Below are positions 14,213 to 17,283 of a DNA stretch of 17,283 nt, piece after piece. The first letter of the stretch is position 1. The number at the start of each line of letters is the position of its first letter. Below the pieces are notes generated by a model. That model was not told the DNA's origin. It searched no databases and saw nothing but the letters and a program-made list of their open reading frames with translations. Made by a program: the position numbers and the translations under genes. This DNA comes from Armatimonadota bacterium (lineage in GTDB: Bacteria; Armatimonadota; Zipacnadia; Zipacnadales; JABUFB01). The DNA lies in NCBI GenBank assembly GCA_018056145.1, contig JAGPGE010000031.1:1-17283 (forward strand), in the 5' to 3' direction.

Positions 14213-15157
14213 ATGGCGGCGTGTCCGCGTTGCAGCGCCGAACTGGTCGCGCAGAGCGTCGGTGGCGTGGAACTGGACGCCTGCTCCCATTGCGGTGGGC
14301 TGTGGTTCGACCCGGGTGAGCTCGGCAGGCTCATGCAGCAAGGCGGGGATGAAGTCAGGGCCGCCGAGGACATCGCCGAAGGCGGCCCTTCGAGCGCCAG
14401 CGGTGGAGGCATGACCTGCCCGAGCTGCGCGGTGGCACTGTATGAGTTCCAGTATAAGCACAACCCGGATGTGACGCTGAATGCCTGCCCTGAATGCCGA
14501 GGGGTCTGGGTGGATGATGGCGAACTGCAGGCACTGGCCTCGCGCCAAGACGCGACGCAGGCAACCGCGGCCTCGTCTCCCCGTTCCCGACTACGCCGGA
14601 ATGTCCGGGCCGCCGCGTCGTTGATCCAGAAAGTGCCCTGCAAGCGCTGCGACCAGCCCAACCCCGCATCGTCGCTGACCTGCTGGGCCTGCGGGACCGC
14701 GCTTCGGGGGCGTCGTGGCGCCATGCTCTGCCCCCGGTGTGATGCGCCGCTGGAAGCCCGGGATGGCGCCCCGGTCGCGGGGGAACTGGCGGATGCGACA
14801 CTGGATCTTTGCCGTGACTGTGGCGGGTTTTGGGTTTCGCGTGACACACTGAGCACCCTGGTGGCGGCCGCGGATGATGTGCTCCAGGCCTGGTGGGAGG
14901 CCCTCCAGTTGCCGAAGGCGTCCCACGCTCACGAGGACACGCGTGACGATGCCCTGGTCTGCCCGGTCTGCCAGGTGTTCCTGGACCGCCGCTCGTACGC
15001 CGGGGACGAGACCCTTTTCGTGGACCGCTGCCTTCGCTGCAAGGGCACCTGGGTAGACAACGGCGAGGTCGTGCGCATGCGGGTCATCGCGGTTGAGCAG
15101 GAAGAGTACGACGAGAGCCGCTTTTTCCAAAGGCCATCCGAGATGGACGGCGAATAG
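14213..15157 (+). CDS. Multi-zinc-ribbon protein (zf-TFIIB repeats)
   Basis: 314 residues with twenty cysteines arranged as five CxxC...CxxC zinc ribbons: C4/C7/C24/C27, C69/C72/C92/C95, C143/C146/C157/C160, C173/C176/C200/C203 and C250/C253/C273/C276. Ribbons 1, 2, 4 and 5 are zf-TFIIB type, each ending with a G(L/V/F/T)W(F/V) motif and mostly an acidic D.GEL-like tail (WFDPGEL, WVDDGEL, WVDNGEV). The middle ribbon is shorter and lacks that tail, resembling a double-zinc-ribbon/RanBP2-like knuckle. No signal peptide, membrane segment or enzyme domain is seen. The family is widespread, usually as single ribbons, and its function is not established; protein or nucleic-acid contact is only a guess. 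It starts 6 nt after the NAGPA gene, whose last codons AAGGAG provide the ribosome-binding site, so the two are one operon. A 56-nt gap follows. Confidence 0.88.
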   Translation: MAACPRCSAELVAQSVGGVELDACSHCGGLWFDPGELGRLMQQGGDEVRAAEDIAEGGPSSASGGGMTCPSCAVALYEFQYKHNPDVTLNACPECRGVWVDDGELQALASRQDATQATAASSPRSRLRRNVRAAASLIQKVPCKRCDQPNPASSLTCWACGTALRGRRGAMLCPRCDAPLEARDGAPVAGELADATLDLCRDCGGFWVSRDTLSTLVAAADDVLQAWWEALQLPKASHAHEDTRDDALVCPVCQVFLDRRSYAGDETLFVDRCLRCKGTWVDNGEVVRMRVIAVEQEEYDESRFFQRPSEMDGE

Positions 15158-15213
15158 CTGCACACCGAAATGTTCAGATTATCGCCCCGCGCGGGCGGGA
15201 TGGAGGCAGTCTG

Positions 15214-16215
15214 ATGGCAATCAAGGTGGCCGTTGTGGGAATGGGCGGCATCGGCAACAACCACGCCGGGTGCTACGCCGCCGATGACCTGTCGCAGGTC
15301 GTGGCCGTGTGCGACATCATCAAGGAACGCGCCGACAAGGCCGCGGAGAAGTTCGGGGTCCCGGCCTTTTACAGCGTCAAGGAACTGCTCGCGTCCGGCA
15401 TTGAGATCGACGCCGCCAGCGTGTGTTCGGCGGGCAAGGAGAATGGAGGAGACCACTTCGCCCCCACCATGGAACTGCTCGAAGCCGGCATCCCCACTCT
15501 CGGTGAGAAGCCGATCTCCAACAGCATCGACGAGGGCAAGCAGATGGTGGCCCTCGCGAAGCAGAAGAACATCCCCTACGCCATCAACCTCAACCACCGG
15601 TTCACCCCGGCGGCGCGGCGGGCGAAGGAGTGGGTGAATGAAGGGCGCCTTGGCAAGCTGCACCTGCTCAACTTCCGCATGTGGATCAACAACCCAAACG
15701 AGACGTCGGAATGGTTCCATCTGCGCGCCCTGCACCCCCATTCCATCGACGTCATGCGGTACTTCTGCGGCGATGTGACCAATGTCCACATGATCTGCAT
15801 GAAGGGCGAGGGCCGAGGCATCTGGTCCAATGCGCACATCAACATGATGTTCGACTCCGGGGTCATCGGCCACCTCACCGGCAGCTATGATGCGGGCGGT
15901 TCGTATGGCCTTGAGCAGTGCGACCTCGTGGGTTCCGACGGCCGCTTCGTCCTGGACGAGGCGTGCGAGGTGCTCACGTACTACCCGCGGCGCTCCCAGC
16001 AGAAGGAAGTCTTCTACTACCTGGGCGGGATGATGAGCTTCGGAGAGACCTTCGCCAGCCGCATCCACCGCTGGCTGGAGCAACTCACCGAAGGCGTTGC
16101 GCCTGAGGAGATCGACGCGAAGGCCGAGGACGCCCTGCGCGCGCAGATGGTCATTGAGGCGGCGATCAAGTCCTGGGAGACTCGTTCCGCGGTGGATGTG
16201 GATTACAGCCTGTAG
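15214..16215 (+). CDS. Gfo/Idh/MocA-family NAD(P)-dependent oxidoreductase
   Basis: 333 residues, normal length. These enzymes oxidise or reduce sugars, inositols or related alcohols with NAD(P) in the cytoplasm. Seen: a Rossmann nucleotide-binding motif VVGMGGIGNNH with GMGGIG at 9-14, an acidic strand end CD at 33-34 (favouring NAD), the family EKP motif at 98-100 with catalytic-site K99, and in the C-terminal domain HPHSID (174-179) corresponding to the Hxx(D) active-site pair H176/D179. The C-terminal part is the expected mixed alpha/beta fold. The ATG at 15214 has GGAGG 7 nt upstream. It is separated from the zinc-ribbon gene by 56 nt including a small CCCGCGCGGG palindrome, so it may be cotranscribed or have its own promoter. 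A strong terminator follows at 16235. The substrate cannot be read from the sequence. Confidence 0.93.
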   Translation: MAIKVAVVGMGGIGNNHAGCYAADDLSQVVAVCDIIKERADKAAEKFGVPAFYSVKELLASGIEIDAASVCSAGKENGGDHFAPTMELLEAGIPTLGEKPISNSIDEGKQMVALAKQKNIPYAINLNHRFTPAARRAKEWVNEGRLGKLHLLNFRMWINNPNETSEWFHLRALHPHSIDVMRYFCGDVTNVHMICMKGEGRGIWSNAHINMMFDSGVIGHLTGSYDAGGSYGLEQCDLVGSDGRFVLDEACEVLTYYPRRSQQKEVFYYLGGMMSFGETFASRIHRWLEQLTEGVAPEEIDAKAEDALRAQMVIEAAIKSWETRSAVDVDYSL

Positions 16216-16234
16216 TCGCGACGCTCGCAACGCA

Positions 16235-16267
16235 TGAGAGCCCGGTTCGCCGGGCTCTCACTGTTTC
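16235..16267 (+). terminator. Strong intrinsic terminator with UUCG loop
   Basis: A perfect 11-bp stem (16235-16245 with 16250-16260) and a TTCG tetraloop, followed on the plus strand by CTGTTT. It lies 20 nt after the oxidoreductase stop and just 10 nt past the end of the convergent PHP gene, so it may serve both, although the minus strand has no T-tract after the stem. Confidence 0.85.
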
Positions 16268-16270
16268 CGG

Positions 16271-16915
16271 CTACCGGATGTCCGGCCTGTTCGACTGGAT
16301 CGCATACCGGCGCGCGCGCAGCTCGGTGATGAACTCGTCCATTGTGTGCACGGGCCGGTCGAAGACCGTGCAGAATTGGCCGACCTGCACCACGCTGTGG
16401 GAGTCGCTGCCGGCCACTCCGAGGAATCCCCGGCGCAGCACCGCCTGTCGCGCCTGGGCCACGTTGATGCGCGAGTGGTTCTGGTTGAAGATCTCGATGC
16501 CGTCGATATCCATCTCGTAGACCCGGTCGCCAGCGCCCATGCTTTCGCGGAAGGGGTGGGCGGAGATGCTCATCGCCCCAAGCTCGCGCGCTTTCGCACA
16601 GGCCTCCTTGTAGGGCGTCCAGATCTGCATTGGCGGCTCGTCTTCGGGTGCGCCGAAGATCAGCAGGTCGCCGGCGTGGCGGCCGGTGCGGGGGTCAACC
16701 GTGGTCACTTCATACGCGCTGAGGACCACTAGACCGTCAGGCGCGACCTCTCGCGCGATCTCCTGCAACTCAGCCAGCGGCCACTGGTAATGGTGGTCGG
16801 TCACGACAAGGCCCGCAATGCCGAGTTCCGCACAGCGCGCGATCAACTCGCGTGCGGTCATGCCCGAGCAGGCCGAATGTTCGGATGTGTGTGAGTGTAT
16901 TTCGAACGGGTACAC
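16271..16915 (-). CDS. PHP-domain metal-dependent phosphoesterase
   Basis: 214 residues from GTG 16913-16915, chosen because GGAG lies 8 nt before it and the PHP signature then starts at residue 7. The open frame extends 118 codons further upstream into the repeat region, which looks non-coding. Motifs seen: HSH with H7/H9, TDHH at 39-42, E69 in AYEVTT, H120 in SAHPF and D171/H173 in GSDSH, i.e. the usual set of PHP metal ligands. Family members hydrolyse phosphoesters such as nucleoside 3',5'-phosphates or histidinol phosphate; this short, single-domain form is of the YciV/TrpH-like type, with substrate unknown. No signal peptide is seen, so it is probably cytoplasmic. The gene converges on the oxidoreductase, with a hairpin between them, and has a candidate promoter at 16970-16978. 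Confidence 0.88.
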   Translation of the reverse strand: MYPFEIHSHTSEHSACSGMTARELIARCAELGIAGLVVTDHHYQWPLAELQEIAREVAPDGLVVLSAYEVTTVDPRTGRHAGDLLIFGAPEDEPPMQIWTPYKEACAKARELGAMSISAHPFRESMGAGDRVYEMDIDGIEIFNQNHSRINVAQARQAVLRRGFLGVAGSDSHSVVQVGQFCTVFDRPVHTMDEFITELRARRYAIQSNRPDIR

Positions 16916-16923
16916 GGTGGAGT

Positions 16924-16927
16924 CTCC
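16924..16927 (-). promoter_or_regulatory. Shine-Dalgarno deciding the PHP gene start
   Basis: GGAG on the minus strand with an 8-nt spacer to GTG at 16913-16915. It argues against the much longer upstream reading frame. Confidence 0.6.
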
Positions 16928-16969
16928 AGGAACGAACGGGTAGTCGGTTGAAAACGTGGTTATACGATG

Positions 16970-16978
16970 ATGATAGCA
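16970..16978 (-). promoter_or_regulatory. Candidate extended -10 promoter of the PHP gene
   Basis: The minus strand reads TGCTATCAT, another TGnTATnnT element. The predicted start near 16963 gives a leader of about 48 nt. TATAAC lies a few bases downstream as an alternative -10. No clear -35 box. Confidence 0.4.
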
Positions 16979-17046
16979 CCGGCGCGGCGGGCAAGTCAAA
17001 GGCGTGGGGGACGCGTGTGGTATCGAATTAGGTGCTCTCCTGCGCC

Positions 17047-17091
17047 AGCCGTGGGGTGTGTCCGCCGTCCAGGACACGGGGCCCCACGGTG
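17047..17091. repeat. 45-bp palindromic repeat, copy 1
   Basis: Identical over 45 bp to 17239-17283. Each copy can fold into a long hairpin: outer arms CCGTGGGG (17049-17056) and CCCCACGG (17082-17089), inner arms GTGTCC (17058-17063) and GGACAC (17072-17077), an 8-nt loop and a small G bulge. No gene is associated with it. Confidence 0.85.
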
Positions 17092-17103
17092 GTCGGGCGA
17101 TCT

Positions 17104-17120
17104 CACGGGGCCCCACGGTG
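17104..17120. repeat. 17-bp partial copy of the palindromic repeat
   Basis: Matches exactly the last 17 bp of both 45-bp copies (17075-17091 and 17267-17283), including the GGGGCCCC palindrome and the CACGGTG end. It lacks the left half of the hairpin. Confidence 0.8.
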
Positions 17121-17156
17121 CTTTTGACGTCCTGTGCGGGGCCCTGTGCGCCGGGA

Positions 17157-17174
17157 GCGACCGCCTGCGGTCGC
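17157..17174. repeat. REP-like perfect palindrome
   Basis: Arms GCGACCGC and GCGGTCGC separated by CT, i.e. an 8-bp inverted repeat that would fold with a CCTG tetraloop. It lies between the 17-bp partial copy and the tandem units, in the style of intergenic REP elements. Confidence 0.7.
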
Positions 17175-17240
17175 CGCGCACATCCCGCACCTGAAGGGCG
17201 CACATCGCGCCCCTGAAGGGCGCGCATCCCGCATTTTGAG
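17175..17240. repeat. Imperfect tandem repeat, three units of 24, 22 and 20 nt
   Basis: Units at 17175-17198, 17199-17220 and 17221-17240. They share a CGC(GC)(AC)ATC core; the first two end CTGAAGGG and the third ends with the diverged TTTTGAG. The array abuts the second 45-bp copy. Confidence 0.65.
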
Positions 17241-17283
17241 CCGTGGGGTGTGTCCGCCGTCCAGGACACGGGGCCCCACGGTG
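17239..17283. repeat. 45-bp palindromic repeat, copy 2, ending at the window edge
   Basis: Exact copy of 17047-17091, offset by 192 bp, with outer arms at 17241-17248 and 17274-17281. It reaches the last base of the window, so the repeat may continue. Confidence 0.85.

Larger units (their letters stand above)
16979..17283. other. Non-coding region upstream of the PHP gene, repeat-rich
   Basis: About 300 nt without a credible gene. Reading frames cross it, but they translate palindromic repeats into low-complexity peptides. From 17047 to the window edge it consists almost entirely of hairpins and direct repeats, listed separately; 16979-17046 shows nothing recognisable. Confidence 0.7.

Noticed and set aside
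13073..14548. 491-codon minus-strand open frame
   Set aside because: Antisense to the NAGPA and zinc-ribbon genes, whose motifs are clear; no recognisable domain.
15184..15196. Small CCCGCGCGGG palindrome before the oxidoreductase gene
   Set aside because: Short and easily expected in GC-rich DNA; no T-tract and no link to a known regulator.
14929..16230. 433-codon minus-strand open frame
   Set aside because: Antisense to the oxidoreductase gene with its intact GMGGIG and EKP motifs; a shadow of high-GC coding sequence.
17175..17240. CRISPR array
   Set aside because: Units are contiguous and imperfect with no spacers, and no cas genes are present.
16916..17269. Upstream 118-codon extension of the PHP gene
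   Set aside because: It would translate the palindromic repeats and has no family similarity; the GTG at 16915 has a well-placed ribosome-binding site.

Overview
The window is high-GC bacterial DNA, densely packed and with no RNA genes, CRISPR array or recognisable transposase. The gene content is typical of uncultivated Armatimonadota and, less specifically, of Planctomycetota/Hydrogenedentota-type genomes: a very large secreted glycosidase-like protein, a CBM9-like lipoprotein, sugar isomerase/oxidoreductase/kinase enzymes, a LarA-like enzyme, a DUF58/transglutaminase pair and a multi-zinc-ribbon protein. The phylum is an inference from gene repertoire only; no marker gene is present.

Layout, left to right. 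(A) 1-3498, minus strand: a PfkB-type sugar kinase (GTG start, candidate extended -10 promoter at 3541-3549), then a CBM9-like probable lipoprotein, a LarA-family nickel enzyme and the N-terminal third of an M28-type peptidase cut by the window edge. The last three are closely spaced (4 and 22 nt gaps). (B) 3639-10988, minus strand: a 1221-residue exported glycoside-hydrolase-like protein with a duplicated N-terminal module, overlapping by 4 nt a DUF58 protein, followed 16 nt later by a TgpA-like membrane transglutaminase. (C) 11151-11930, minus strand: a hydroxypyruvate-isomerase-like TIM barrel with a terminator-like hairpin at its 3' end. (D) 12044-16215, plus strand: a secreted NAGPA-type phosphodiester glycosidase, a five-zinc-ribbon protein starting 6 nt after it, and a Gfo/Idh/MocA oxidoreductase, closed by an 11-bp UUCG-loop terminator. 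(E) 16271-16915, minus strand: a PHP-family phosphoesterase convergent with D. (F) 16916-17283: non-coding, with a candidate promoter and a cluster of palindromic, tandem and exact 45-bp repeats reaching the window edge.

How the genes may work together (inference): secreted or surface glycosidase-like and carbohydrate-binding proteins could act on complex glycans, and the isomerase, oxidoreductase, PfkB kinase and LarA-like enzyme could process the resulting sugars and hydroxy acids. The DUF58/transglutaminase pair is usually seen beside a MoxR ATPase; here its place is taken by the large glycosidase-like gene.

The most unusual non-coding signals are (1) two face-to-face extended -10 elements forming a 9-bp inverted repeat around a GC-rich hairpin between regions C and D; (2) a six-tract G-quadruplex-capable stretch abutting the candidate sugar-kinase promoter; and (3) the palindromic repeat cluster at the right end.
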